In this document: positions 16,852 through 25,572 of the stretch, piece after piece
Position numbering within the stretch: the first letter of the stretch is position 1
How the letters are laid out: every line of letters begins with the position of its first letter
Source: an uncultured Lachnospiraceae bacterium
GTDB lineage: Bacteria; Bacillota; Clostridia; Lachnospirales; Lachnospiraceae
Direction: 5' to 3'
Assembly (NCBI GenBank): GCA_910585075.1
Contig: CAJUED010000025.1
Span: 1 to 53,145 of the forward strand
DNA: 53,145 nt
Program-made: the position numbers and the translations under genes
The notes under the pieces: generated by a model
The model's database searches: none
Seen by the model: only the letters and a program-made list of their open reading frames with translations
What the model was told of the DNA's origin: nothing

Positions 16852-18348
16852 TTAAACCCCTAATCTTGAAAAAAGTTCTTCCGGAGCGTCATTTTTTTCC
16901 ATGCTTTCCCGGATATAGCCGCACATCCTCTGCCTGACTGCCTCGTCCTCGATGGGATGTTCCTGTCCCGGGTCTTTTTCCAAGTCGAACAGCATGGAGC
17001 CAAATGCGGTGGTATCTCCCATCCTGTTTTTGGATTCGATTTTTATGACCCTGCATCCCTTTGTAAAGGAAAAGGGCTCCACCATTTCAATGTTCTGCAA
17101 TTCCTCCGGCCCAAACATTGCCCGCATGTGGGTGGGCATCAGTGTGTACTCATAAACCGGTGCATCCGGATTCACCGCCGAATGCATGTACAGATATCTT
17201 CCGTCCGTAACATCCACCTGGCTCCCGTGATAGCCAAACACAGCGTATTCCCGGATAGGCGTATCGTCATCCATCACGCCGCCCAGAGGCTTTCCCTCCA
17301 TATCCCCCGGGATATCCACGCCAAAGTACTCTAAAAGTGTGGGGGCAATGTCGATCATCTGCACCAGTGCATTTCTCTTTACCCCTGCGCACTCTTTCCG
17401 TCTGGGGTCATAGATGTACAGCGGTGTGTGGCCAATCTCCGTGTAAATGGGCATTGAGGTTTTCCCCCACCAGCCATGCTCTCCAAGCAAAAATCCGTGA
17501 TCCGTATTCACAATCAGCATAGTGTCTTCCCACAGATTGTACTTGTCCATCAGGTCAAGAACCTTTCCCAGATATCTGTCACACTTGCTCAGCAGGGCCG
17601 CATACTCATACCGCACATGTTCCACCGTATTTCCGTCTTCTTCCACAGGCGCATAAGGCGGCCAGTCGGACTCGGCCTCACTGTCTCCCACGAATGTGTG
17701 GGGATATAAGGCCTTATCCTCCTTTAAGGAATAGAAGGGCTCATGGGGGTCAAAGGTTTCTATCTGTAAAAACCAGTTATCTTCCCCGTGATTCTTTTCA
17801 ATAAATTCCATGCCATACTGAAAGGTAACAGCCTGAGATGTCTTCTCCTCGGTGTCCATTGCCCGGCGATTCACCTCATCATGGGCCAGCATTTTCGTAT
17901 ACGGCGGATAGGAAAGCATCACTTCTTTGTTTTTGAATACGGTCTTTTTGTTATACTGATAAGTCAAATCCGCTTTCCAAAGGTCACCCTCCTGTCCTCT
18001 TGAAATCTCCCAGGAAGAATAACGGTTGTGGTAGGTACAGCCTCCATCCTCCCAGTAATGCTGGTGGTCACTGATTAAATGCGTGTAAATTCCCGCATTT
18101 TTTAACAGCTCCGGCATGGAGTCATCGAAAGGCTCCATAGGGCCCCAGCTTCTGTGATAGAAGTTAAGCCTTCCTGTCTGCAATTCCCTTCTTGCCGGCA
18201 TACACGGCATGCTGCCCACATAGCAGTTTTCAAACTGCACGCTTCGCTGCGCCAGTCGTTTGAAGTTGGGCGTGATGGTCCAGTCGCATCCGTAGGTTTC
18301 CAGCATGTGGCGGTTCAGTGAATCGTACATTACCATAATTGCCTTCAT
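16852..18348 (-). CDS. Sulfatase, Cys-type
   Basis: 498 aa. CMPARRELQTGR begins at Cys49 and fits the C-x-P-x-R formylglycine motif. This cysteine must be oxidised by a maturase; an anaerobic maturase gene lies at 24300-25481. Metal and substrate residues are visible in MVMYDSLNRHM near the N-terminus and NTDHGFLLGEHGWWGK in the middle. No signal peptide, so it desulfates substrates after uptake, in keeping with the adjacent symporter. ATG 18348 follows AAAGGAG by 9 nt. The precise sulfated sugar cannot be read from the sequence. LacI-type operators lie upstream at 18520 and 18624. Confidence 0.9.
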   Translation of the reverse strand: MKAIMVMYDSLNRHMLETYGCDWTITPNFKRLAQRSVQFENCYVGSMPCMPARRELQTGRLNFYHRSWGPMEPFDDSMPELLKNAGIYTHLISDHQHYWEDGGCTYHNRYSSWEISRGQEGDLWKADLTYQYNKKTVFKNKEVMLSYPPYTKMLAHDEVNRRAMDTEEKTSQAVTFQYGMEFIEKNHGEDNWFLQIETFDPHEPFYSLKEDKALYPHTFVGDSEAESDWPPYAPVEEDGNTVEHVRYEYAALLSKCDRYLGKVLDLMDKYNLWEDTMLIVNTDHGFLLGEHGWWGKTSMPIYTEIGHTPLYIYDPRRKECAGVKRNALVQMIDIAPTLLEYFGVDIPGDMEGKPLGGVMDDDTPIREYAVFGYHGSQVDVTDGRYLYMHSAVNPDAPVYEYTLMPTHMRAMFGPEELQNIEMVEPFSFTKGCRVIKIESKNRMGDTTAFGSMLFDLEKDPGQEHPIEDEAVRQRMCGYIRESMEKNDAPEELFSRLGV

Positions 18349-18519
18349 TTCATATTGCTCCTTTCTTTTCTTTTTTAGATTATATTAAATGACGTATCGT
18401 AACTCTCCAGCTAATCCCCCTCTGAACTGTTACGGCGAATCATCCAATTTCTTTGTTATTTCATTTTAAATTTAACTTACTATTGTTTTCTTTATTCTAT
18501 TTTGATTTCCTTTGAAAAT

Positions 18520-18537
18520 TTTGAAAACGTTTTCAAA
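18520..18537. promoter_or_regulatory. LacI-type operator 1
   Basis: Perfect 18-bp palindrome TTTGAAAACGTTTTCAAA upstream of the sulfatase. It also fits the degenerate cre consensus for CcpA, so control by the local LacI protein, CcpA, or both is possible. Confidence 0.75.
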
Positions 18538-18710
18538 TCTTGGATTTTTATAAGACGTCCTCCACGCCTTATAAAAGTCTTATGAATATCTTGTAAAGCT
18601 TTTATAAATATCTTATGAAATCCATTTGAAAACGTTTTCAAATTATTGCTTTTTATAAGGCGTGCTAGGCGCCTTATAAGGTCTTACGAATGAATATCTT
18701 ACAAAATATT
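18538..18710 (-). repeat. Tandem duplication of the lacI 3' end with operator
   Basis: The segment from operator 1 (18520) to about 18623 matches the segment from operator 2 (18624) into the end of the LacI gene, offset about 105 bp. Both contain a TTATAAG...CTTATAA hairpin (18547-18576 and 18651-18680) and a GAATATCTT motif. The first copy even keeps the codons D-F-I-R-Y-L-stop (minus strand, about 18602-18622), matching D-S-I-R-Q-L-stop of the real gene. Confidence 0.6.
18624..18643. promoter_or_regulatory. LacI-type operator 2
   Basis: Perfect 20-bp palindrome ATTTGAAAACGTTTTCAAAT, centred 105 bp (ten helical turns) from operator 1. The spacing would allow DNA looping by a LacI-family tetramer or pair of dimers. 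Confidence 0.75.
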
Positions 18711-19739
18711 TTATAACTGTCTTATGGAATCTCTTTCTATATATTTCGTCTCATATTCAATAAAGTTTTCTTTTACTTCCCTGTTTTCAATGTAATCAAT
18801 CAATAATTCGGCCGCTCCGGCCCCCATATCCACAGCGGGTACGTAAAATGATGATATTCTTGGATACAAAAGCGCTCCCGCGCCGTTGCTGTGTTCTGCT
18901 GACAAAATAGAAAGCTGCTCGGGCACCTTGATCTGCAACTCCGCACAGACGCTTAATAATATCTGAGCTTCTTCCATCCCCCTTGCACAGACGGCAGTGC
19001 ATCCCTTGTCCAGAACATATTCCTTTATCTCCCGCATGACCTGTTCTCTTTCTATCAGGTAGGTATCTGTCATGTGTGGGACAACCTCCATATCCGGCAT
19101 TTTTGCGTGTACCTTTTCAAGAATCCCATCCAGATAATGTTTATGAATCTCGGCTACCAGTAAAAGCACTTTCCTGTGTCCGCTGTTTCTGAGCACTTCT
19201 ATCATCTGTACATTGTACTGCTCAAACTGCGCATATACATTAAGCCCTTTCTCGTGAAATCTTTTGCCTATGTATACAAAGGGATACCCCTCCTCCACCA
19301 TCTGCCGAACCACATCGTCTCTGATAGATTTACTGGTGAGTCCGCTGAGCAGCAGACCGTCTATCCGTTTCTGCTTTATAAATTCAAGGTACTTGGGAGT
19401 GCGTTTCTTCCTGCTCTCGTATTCTTTGTTCTCGCTGATAAGAACCATGCTGTAATTCTGCCAGGTCAGAACCTTCTCAATTCCCTTAAGCAACTCTAAA
19501 TTATAGCTGCTGGCAAAAATAGAATCCGTTCCGCTTGGAAAATATACACCAATCATGTTGGAGGTCTGCTTTTTTAATCCTCTTGCAAATTGATTAGGCT
19601 CATAATTGTAGTACTCCATGGCCTCTTTCACTGCCAGCATCTTTTTTTCGCTGACCGTTGCGGTATTGTTCAGGATTCGGGATACCGTTGAAATTGAAAC
19701 CCCTGCCCTGCTGGCCACATCTCTGATTGAAACATCCAT
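18711..19739 (-). CDS. LacI-family transcriptional regulator
   Basis: 342 aa. The N-terminal helix-turn-helix reads SIRDVASRAGVSISTVSRIL, then the hinge NQFARGLKKQ and a periplasmic-binding-protein-like ligand domain ending KYIERDSIRQL. ATG 19739 (MDVSIRD) is chosen; upstream codons run through the operator at 19772-19793. It should repress its own gene and the sulfatase-symporter genes through the three TGAAAACGTTTTCA sites. The inducer is probably the transported or desulfated sugar (inference). Confidence 0.9.
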   Translation of the reverse strand: MDVSIRDVASRAGVSISTVSRILNNTATVSEKKMLAVKEAMEYYNYEPNQFARGLKKQTSNMIGVYFPSGTDSIFASSYNLELLKGIEKVLTWQNYSMVLISENKEYESRKKRTPKYLEFIKQKRIDGLLLSGLTSKSIRDDVVRQMVEEGYPFVYIGKRFHEKGLNVYAQFEQYNVQMIEVLRNSGHRKVLLLVAEIHKHYLDGILEKVHAKMPDMEVVPHMTDTYLIEREQVMREIKEYVLDKGCTAVCARGMEEAQILLSVCAELQIKVPEQLSILSAEHSNGAGALLYPRISSFYVPAVDMGAGAAELLIDYIENREVKENFIEYETKYIERDSIRQL

Positions 19740-19771
19740 TTTCCTTTGTTCCCAGCCTTGTCTGATTTTGA

Positions 19772-19793
19772 ATTTTGAAAACGTTTTCAAAAT
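19772..19793. promoter_or_regulatory. LacI-type operator 3 (autoregulatory)
   Basis: Perfect 22-bp palindrome ATTTTGAAAACGTTTTCAAAAT placed at about +2 to +23 of the regulator's promoter, which suggests self-repression by blocking early elongation. Confidence 0.78.
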
Positions 19794-19801
19794 CCTCTTT
19801 T

Positions 19802-19830
19802 ATAATATACAAGAATTTACTTTTTTTCAA
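19802..19830 (-). promoter_or_regulatory. Promoter of the LacI gene
   Basis: Minus strand: TTGAAA (19825-19830), 17 bp, TATTAT (19802-19807). The start would be near 19795, beside operator 3. Confidence 0.7.
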
Positions 19831-19834
19831 TAGT

Positions 19835-19874
19835 AAAAAGTGCCTATTTTACGTTAAAATTTTAGGCACTTTTT
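19835..19874. terminator. Terminator of the aldo/keto reductase gene
   Basis: AAAAAGTGCCTA (19835-19846) and its exact complement (19863-19874) form a 12-bp stem with A and T flanks, 53 nt past the reductase stop. The structure is symmetrical. Confidence 0.75.
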
Positions 19875-19927
19875 AACAAACAATATTCTACTTTGTAAGA
19901 CAGCTTATGGAATCAATTTTCTTTCCC

Positions 19928-20917
19928 CTATTTCCCACTGTGTCCGCCGAAAACTTCAAAGCTCATTGTGTCCAGTTTAGCGTCTATCATATCTATTTCT
20001 TCTTTCGTCAGAATTATATTACCAGCTTCAAAGTTTTCCTTCAGGCGCTCAATCTTACGGGAGCCCGGAATCGGCACAAGGTAAGGCTTTTTATTAATCA
20101 TCCATGCGAGAGACAGCTGTCCCATGGAAGCATTTTTCTCCGCCGCCATTTTGGTCAGCATATCCAGCAGTTCCTTTGCTTTCGCGTAACCTTCTTCGGT
20201 ATACTGGGGCATGGACGCCCGGTAGTCCTGACTGCCCTCAAATTTGGTTGTTGGAGTATACTTCCCTGTAAGGAAACCGTTTGCCATAGGCGAAAATGCA
20301 ACGTAGGCAATATTCAATTCCTCGCATACGGGAAAAATGGTCTCATGCCAGCGGGCCATCATGGAATACCTGTTTTCAATGGCAGTTACCGGACAGACGG
20401 CGTTGGCCCTGCGCAGATATTCCTCCGTAGTCTCGGAAATTCCCCAATAACGGATTTTTCCCTCCTTTATCAGCTCTGCCATAGTCTCGGCAACTGTTTC
20501 CGGCTCTACCTTAGGGTCAATCCGGTGTTGGTAATACAGATCAACATAGTCTGTTCCCAGCTTCTTCAGGCTTCCCTCCAGACTCTTTCTGATGGTTTCC
20601 GGGCTGCTGTCCAGTCTCAGAGAGCGGTCGGCATTGTGCCCAACCCCCATCTTGGTGGCAATGACTACTTTGTCCCGAATCCCTTTTACCGCTTCTCCCA
20701 CAAGCTCCTCATTGTAGGATATTGACCCGTCGGGGTACACGCCCGTATATGCTTCCGCTGTGTCAAAAAAATCATATCCGATTTCATAGGCCTTGCGCAG
20801 TGTGTCCACTGCCGCCCCCTTTTCCATGGGATCCCCTGACGCATGGCTGAATCCCATGCAGCCCAGTCCAACGGGGTTGACGTACAGTTCGCTCTTTCCA
20901 AGTTTTCTTTTTTCCAT
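19928..20917 (-). CDS. Aldo/keto reductase
   Basis: 329 aa. An NAD(P)H-dependent (beta/alpha)8 reductase of the AKR superfamily. The catalytic set is visible: Asp and Tyr in FFDTAEAYTG, Lys in IATKMG and His in DLYYQHRID. The C-terminal PIPGSRKIERLKEN is the coenzyme-binding segment. ATG 20917 is 8 nt from GGAGG; the GTG at 20923 would be 2 nt away and was rejected. The carbonyl substrate is unknown. A perfect palindrome at 20996-21017 lies upstream and may bind its regulator. Single gene. Confidence 0.92.
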   Translation of the reverse strand: MEKRKLGKSELYVNPVGLGCMGFSHASGDPMEKGAAVDTLRKAYEIGYDFFDTAEAYTGVYPDGSISYNEELVGEAVKGIRDKVVIATKMGVGHNADRSLRLDSSPETIRKSLEGSLKKLGTDYVDLYYQHRIDPKVEPETVAETMAELIKEGKIRYWGISETTEEYLRRANAVCPVTAIENRYSMMARWHETIFPVCEELNIAYVAFSPMANGFLTGKYTPTTKFEGSQDYRASMPQYTEEGYAKAKELLDMLTKMAAEKNASMGQLSLAWMINKKPYLVPIPGSRKIERLKENFEAGNIILTKEEIDMIDAKLDTMSFEVFGGHSGK

Positions 20918-20995
20918 ATTCACGACCTCCTGGCTTTCTTTTGAGCTTATTATAGAGCATTTATAAGAAGATCAGAAGTCACTTTTTGGAAGTCA

Positions 20996-21017
20996 GTTTA
21001 TACCATTTGGTATAAAC
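20996..21017. promoter_or_regulatory. Palindromic operator candidate upstream of the reductase
   Basis: GTTTATACCA-TT-TGGTATAAAC, two exact 10-bp arms, about 80 bp before the start codon. Possible -10 elements (TATAAT on the minus strand near 20950) lie between. No regulator gene is adjacent. The rest of 20918-21243 holds only the small frame at 21146. Confidence 0.5.
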
Positions 21018-21145
21018 TTCTGTTTGGTCTTGTTTCACTGTTATGTATAAGCCATCTCAGTAAGGATTTCATATTGCGCAAGTCTTTTAAATTATGCTGT
21101 ACTAACAAAAAGAAGTACTATTTCCCATAATCAGGAGGTAAAATA

Positions 21146-21265
21146 ATGCCTGGTAATGGTTCAGACAATCTAACCTGTTACCACTGCCACCATAGGATAA
21201 GCAATATTCTAAAGTGCTACATTCATTTTTATGAACAGTCCTGTCACTTGGCCAAAGAACGGTAA
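21146..21265 (+). CDS. Possible Cys/His-rich small protein
   Basis: 39 aa, beginning MPGNGSDNLTCYHCHHRISN, with an excellent AGGAGG 7 nt before the ATG. It has four cysteines and four histidines, including CYHCHH. It overlaps the 3' end of the lipoprotein gene on the opposite strand by 22 nt. There is no family match from memory, and a chance frame remains quite possible. Confidence 0.25.
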   Translation: MPGNGSDNLTCYHCHHRISNILKCYIHFYEQSCHLAKER

Positions 21266-21762
21266 AAATCCATTTCTTCCCCGGAAGCTTCATAGTAAAA
21301 AGTCAGGTATTCCTCCGGAACCGAAAATCCCTTGATGCTCTCTTGCGCCACCGTCATTTTGATAATGTTCGTATCCTCATACAGAGTAATCGTGATAATT
21401 TCTTCCAATTTTTTTTCGCCGAAACGTGCGGCAGGGTACTTGTATGAAATCAGATGGTATTGTTCCCTTGTACCCTCTAAATCATTTTTCAATTCGTCCT
21501 GGTCATCCTCAATATCCAAATTGCTGAAAATCGGACATTGATTATATTGATACAGCTGTTCTTCATCCGTTATTGTTTTGATAAGTTCATCATTCTCCGC
21601 CGAATAAATTTTAATCTCAGCCAGGTTATTTAAATCTTCTGCAGTATATTTTTCTCCCTGCCGCTGGGAACACCCTGTGCAAATACATAATCCAACTGCA
21701 AATAAAACTACCGGAAGAATACCTATTTTTTTATGGATACTTTTATAGATTTTCTTATTCAT
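21244..21762 (-). CDS. Small putative lipoprotein
   Basis: 172 aa. A basic N-terminus, a hydrophobic stretch (about 14-28) and CICTGC form a signal peptide with a possible lipobox ending at Cys, so the protein is probably anchored outside the membrane. The rest is acidic and unrecognised, ending in an amphipathic segment. ATG 21762 follows GGGGGAGAGG and lies 2 nt after the stop of the XRE membrane gene, which shows translational coupling. The two probably act together, but no function is evident. Confidence 0.75.
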   Translation of the reverse strand: MNKKIYKSIHKKIGILPVVLFAVGLCICTGCSQRQGEKYTAEDLNNLAEIKIYSAENDELIKTITDEEQLYQYNQCPIFSNLDIEDDQDELKNDLEGTREQYHLISYKYPAARFGEKKLEEIITITLYEDTNIIKMTVAQESIKGFSVPEEYLTFYYEASGEEMDFYRSLAK

Positions 21763-21764
21763 TT

Positions 21765-22691
21765 TTAACCTCTCCCCCTGTTTTCTATCAGTAGCTTGCA
21801 TGTTGTGACCAATAAACAGCAAAATAAAATAATGATGGGTGCGTATGGACTCCATGCGTTTGTTATCATCCCAATCAGGACCGCAGTCACAGTAACCGGC
21901 AGTGCCATGTATACCCAGCGGTACCTTTTTCCACGACTGCTTTTGGGAATATGTTCCGTATTTTGAATGATAACGTTGTCAATGTGCATGGACATCCCCG
22001 CCCATATTACAAGGGCCATCCATACCGTATCCGCTATCCATTCAAAAACATTGCAGGCTGTCGATCCAAAGTAAATCATGAAAAAACGCCCTATCTCAGA
22101 ACTTGTCAAAAGAATGACCACCCCCGCTGTCATCATAACCGCATATTTCTTTCTTCTGCTTTCCTTCTGTTTCCGGAATGCTCCATATACCTTGCTGTCA
22201 AATACAAGGTGTTCGCTTTTGAGCTCCTGATATTGTTTGGTTCGAAAAAAATACCACATGATCATGCCGATTCCCACTGCCATTGTAAGCCAGTAAAGAG
22301 AGGACATTATCATGCTATGGCTCTCAAAGCTGTCAAAAACATTTGATAAGATAAAAAGGCTTATCCCTCCCGTAATCTGCCTTACATTCTGCCTGCTGTA
22401 TGACAAATACCCGTCTAACATTTCCTGGCTCACATAATACCCGCTTTTTGATGGGGATTTTTCTTCTGATACATTTTTTTCTTCGTAATCTATAATATCC
22501 TCTTTTACCAGGTAGTCTATTGACACGCCAAACAAGTTACTGATTTGTATCAGTTTCCCTACTTCGGGTATTCCTTTATCATTTACCCATTTCCCCACTG
22601 CCTGTCTGGATACCTCCAACCTTTCAGCCAAGTCCTCCTGGGTCATACCGTTGTCTTTCAGCAGTATTTTTAATTTTTGTCCTAATGTCAT
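21765..22691 (-). CDS. XRE-type HTH regulator with membrane domain
   Basis: 308 aa. The N-terminal 65 residues are a Cro/C1-type helix-turn-helix (MTQEDLAERLEVSRQAVGKW). After a linker, four or five hydrophobic helices follow (about 120-165, 190-215, 220-245, 265-300). Such fusions are common in Firmicutes as membrane-anchored regulators, and the signal is usually unknown. ATG 22691 has GGAGGTGT upstream. It is cotranscribed with the coupled lipoprotein gene. Confidence 0.88.
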   Translation of the reverse strand: MTLGQKLKILLKDNGMTQEDLAERLEVSRQAVGKWVNDKGIPEVGKLIQISNLFGVSIDYLVKEDIIDYEEKNVSEEKSPSKSGYYVSQEMLDGYLSYSRQNVRQITGGISLFILSNVFDSFESHSMIMSSLYWLTMAVGIGMIMWYFFRTKQYQELKSEHLVFDSKVYGAFRKQKESRRKKYAVMMTAGVVILLTSSEIGRFFMIYFGSTACNVFEWIADTVWMALVIWAGMSMHIDNVIIQNTEHIPKSSRGKRYRWVYMALPVTVTAVLIGMITNAWSPYAPIIILFCCLLVTTCKLLIENRGRG

Positions 22692-22807
22692 TTTTACACC
22701 TCCTGTCCATATTCTATTTCCGGACATAGGAGAAAACAACCAATCTGTGGTTTCATCTTGTCAACTTTGCGTTTCGTTTGCTTGATTTATCAAAATTTTA
22801 CTCATAT

Positions 22808-23123
22808 TTACTCTGTTAACCGAAAGAACAAATCAGGAACCCTGTCATCATGATAGCCTATGCTTTTTTCTTTACTTTTTTCCAAATCAATATGGACAGT
22901 AAATCCGCCATATTCTTTTTTCTTCAATAATATAGTTCTTCCTGACGGGTCAAAGGCATATGCCATTGGAATTTCGTCGTTGAAATGGGAACAGCCAATC
23001 ACATATACTTCATTTTCAATGGCCCTGGCCTTTGCTAAGGAAGTCCATTGCTCGAACTGTAAATCATGATACATTCCTGTTCCAATTATGTTAACCAACA
23101 AAACAGGTTTATCCAGGCTCATA
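22808..23123 (-). pseudogene. Nitrilase-superfamily C-terminal remnant
   Basis: About 105 aa. AKARAIENEVYVIGCSH and AYAFDPSGRTIL are the C-terminal half of a carbon-nitrogen hydrolase. The N-terminal half with the Glu-Lys-Cys triad is missing: upstream in the same frame the reading EADLYIFPEVARI is closed by a TAG (about 23164). GGAGGTG before ATG 23123 could still allow translation of the fragment, but it cannot be an active hydrolase. Confidence 0.65.
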
Positions 23124-23411
23124 ATTCTCGCCACCTCCGGGAAAATGTAAAGATCCGCTTCCTCCTACGATAAAAAATGATTTAATTCCCGTATGATAAA
23201 TTCTCCGGCATCTTTTTAGGAACTGCTAATAAAACTTTCAAAATTGCTTCTCCTTAATTAAATAAAATTTAATTCATAATCTTCCACATTTTTAATACGG
23301 CAAATATTGTACTGGTAAATGCTACTCTGTATTAGGTGTTAAATAAATATAAATTCTTTTTTAAATATTATCATAAACGACTTATAAAATGAATACAGGT
23401 TCTTTTTCAAC

Positions 23412-23440
23412 TTGACATCACAATTGAATTTTGTTATGTA
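23412..23440 (+). promoter_or_regulatory. Promoter candidate for the TauE-anSME pair
   Basis: TTGACA (23412-23417) and a weak TATGTA (23435-23440) 17 bp apart, 48 bp before the start codon. The remaining gap 23135-23411 is AT-rich and shows no gene or clear structure. Confidence 0.45.
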
Positions 23441-23487
23441 TTTAATATCATATAAACAGTAATTGTCATACATCAAGAGGAAAAATC

Positions 23488-24276
23488 ATGTTATTATTTA
23501 TCTTTTTTATCATTTGTTTTTCGGCCTCCATCATAGGGGCCATCTGCGGAATCGGCGGGGGCGTTATCATTAAGCCTGTACTGGATGCCTTTCATGTGAT
23601 GGATGTAGCCACAATCAGCTTTCTATCGGGCTGTACGGTCCTTTCCATGACCACATACTCGGTTATCAAGAGCAAAATAAGCGGAGAATCCCACATTGAG
23701 CAAAGAACCGGATTTCCTCTGGCAATCGGAGCGGCTCTTGGCGGCCTTGCAGGGAAATGGATGTTTTCCTATGTGTCGGCCTTAAGTCCCGACCGGAATA
23801 AGGTGGGCGCTGTCCAGGCCTTCTGCCTTTTGATCGTCACCCTTGGAACCCTGATTTATACCATTTACAAAGAAAAAATAGCCACAAAAAACATCACAAA
23901 TCCGGCGGTATGTATTTTTATCGGACTTTTTTTGGGGATTTTGTCCTCCTTCCTGGGAATCGGCGGCGGGCCCATCAATCTGGTGGTTTTGTTTTTCTTT
24001 TTCTCCATGACCACCAAGGTTGCCGCGGAAAATTCCCTGTACATTATTTTCTTTTCCCAAATTGCAAGCCTTTTATCTTCCATTGTGACTAAGAGCGTTC
24101 CTGCTTTTGACCTTATTATGCTCGTAATGATGGTGATTGGTGGTATCACCGGAGGAATCGCTGGAAGGGCCCTGAACAAGAAAATTTCCGATAAGACCGT
24201 GGATAAGCTTTTTATCGGGCTGATGGTGGTGATTATCTTTATCAATATTTACAATATTTTTATCTATTTAGGTTAA
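23488..24276 (+). CDS. TauE/SafE family anion exporter
   Basis: 262 aa with about eight membrane helices in two repeats; each starts with a glycine-rich motif (GAICGIGGGVIIKP and LSSFLGIGGGPINL) typical of TauE/SafE (DUF81). Family members export sulfite, sulfoacetate or related anions. AGAGG precedes the ATG. The sulfatase-maturating enzyme follows after 23 bp, so this exporter probably removes sulfate or sulfite released by desulfation (inference). Confidence 0.9.
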   Translation: MLLFIFFIICFSASIIGAICGIGGGVIIKPVLDAFHVMDVATISFLSGCTVLSMTTYSVIKSKISGESHIEQRTGFPLAIGAALGGLAGKWMFSYVSALSPDRNKVGAVQAFCLLIVTLGTLIYTIYKEKIATKNITNPAVCIFIGLFLGILSSFLGIGGGPINLVVLFFFFSMTTKVAAENSLYIIFFSQIASLLSSIVTKSVPAFDLIMLVMMVIGGITGGIAGRALNKKISDKTVDKLFIGLMVVIIFINIYNIFIYLG

Positions 24277-24299
24277 ATTTACAGAAGGGAGTCCTTTCC

Positions 24300-25481
24300 A
24301 TGCCTGCACTCAGCGTACTTATGAAACCCGCATCCAGTCTGTGCAATATGTCCTGCGACTATTGCTTTTATTGTGATGAAGCGGAAAAGAGAACTCAGAA
24401 GTCCTTCGGCCTTATGACCGAACAAACCTTAAAAAATGTCATCCGAAAGACCATGCTCCGGGCGGAGGGAATGATCAGCTATGCCTATCAGGGAGGAGAA
24501 CCCACCCTTCGAGGGCTTGACTTCTTCAAACAGGCTATCGCTTATCAAAAGCAATACAACAAACATCATATCACCGTACATAACGCCTTTCAGACCAACG
24601 GTTATCTGATAGATGAAAAATGGTGTGAATTTTTAAAAGAAAATCATTTTCTGGTGGGCCTGTCCCTTGATGGAACCCCCGATATTCACGATTCCTTGCG
24701 CCATGACAGGCTAAACGGAGGCGCTACTTTCGAGAGAATCTCAAAAGCAGCCAAACTGATGGATGCATATGGAGTGGATTACAACATACTGACCGTGGTC
24801 ACCTCAGAGATTGCGAAAAACATCCCTGAGGTTTATGCCTATTACAAGGAAAGGGGCTGGCACTATCAGCAGTACATTGCCTGCCTTGACCCTTTGGGGG
24901 AGGTTCATGGGCAGACTTCTCATGCTCTGACGCCGAAGCTTTACGGCCAGTTTTTGACGGACTTATTTGCCCTGTGGCTTTCCGATTTAAAGAAGGGTAA
25001 GGCATTCAATTCCACCGGGCAATCCTACCAAAACCAGCTCCATCAAAATCAATCCTATGCGAAAGGAAGCCAGCCCTACATCCGTCAGTTTGAAAACTGG
25101 GTGGGGTTAGCCGCCGGATACGGAGCGGAGGCCTGCAACCAGCGGGGGACATGCGGTATCCAGACCGTAGTGGAGGCTGACGGGAGCGTATATCCCTGCG
25201 ATTTTTATATGTTGGACGACTATCTGTTGGGAAACTTTAACGAGGACAGGCTAGATGCTATTGATGAGAAAAGGAAGGAAATTGGCTTTATAGAGCGTTC
25301 TCACAAGCTGGATACGGCCTGCTTTTCCTGCAAATACTATAAGCTCTGCCGGGGCGGCTGCCAGCGGGACCGGGATTTTGACGCTGCCACCGGACTTTAT
25401 ACAAATTATTTCTGTGAGAGCTATAAAATATTTTTTGATAAATATTATGACACGATTATGCATATTGGCTCCACTCTTTGA
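24300..25481 (+). CDS. Anaerobic sulfatase-maturating enzyme (radical SAM/SPASM)
   Basis: 393 aa. CNMSCDYC (Cys15, 19, 22) binds the radical-SAM 4Fe-4S cluster, YQGGEPTL is the SAM-contacting GGE region, and the C-terminal SPASM domain has CNQRGTCG, YPCDFYM, CFSCKYYKLCRGGC and a final Cys for two more clusters. Such enzymes oxidise the Cys or Ser of sulfatases to formylglycine without oxygen. The Cys-type sulfatase at 16852-18348 is the obvious client. AAGGGAG precedes ATG 24300. It is cotranscribed with the TauE-like exporter. Confidence 0.93.
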   Translation: MPALSVLMKPASSLCNMSCDYCFYCDEAEKRTQKSFGLMTEQTLKNVIRKTMLRAEGMISYAYQGGEPTLRGLDFFKQAIAYQKQYNKHHITVHNAFQTNGYLIDEKWCEFLKENHFLVGLSLDGTPDIHDSLRHDRLNGGATFERISKAAKLMDAYGVDYNILTVVTSEIAKNIPEVYAYYKERGWHYQQYIACLDPLGEVHGQTSHALTPKLYGQFLTDLFALWLSDLKKGKAFNSTGQSYQNQLHQNQSYAKGSQPYIRQFENWVGLAAGYGAEACNQRGTCGIQTVVEADGSVYPCDFYMLDDYLLGNFNEDRLDAIDEKRKEIGFIERSHKLDTACFSCKYYKLCRGGCQRDRDFDAATGLYTNYFCESYKIFFDKYYDTIMHIGSTL

Positions 25482-25572
25482 GATTTGTCATAACAGTCAA
25501 AAAGAAGAAGATTACGTGAAATTCGGCCTTTTTAATGCTTTGGATTTCCACGGAATCTTCTTTCATAATACT

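Noticed and set aside
18540..18690. TTATAAG...CTTATAA hairpins as terminators of the LacI gene
   Set aside because: On the minus strand they are followed by A-rich, not T-rich, sequence; better explained as parts of the duplicated unit.
23135..23200. Full-length nitrilase gene
   Set aside because: In-frame TAG and absence of the N-terminal catalytic residues show only a remnant.
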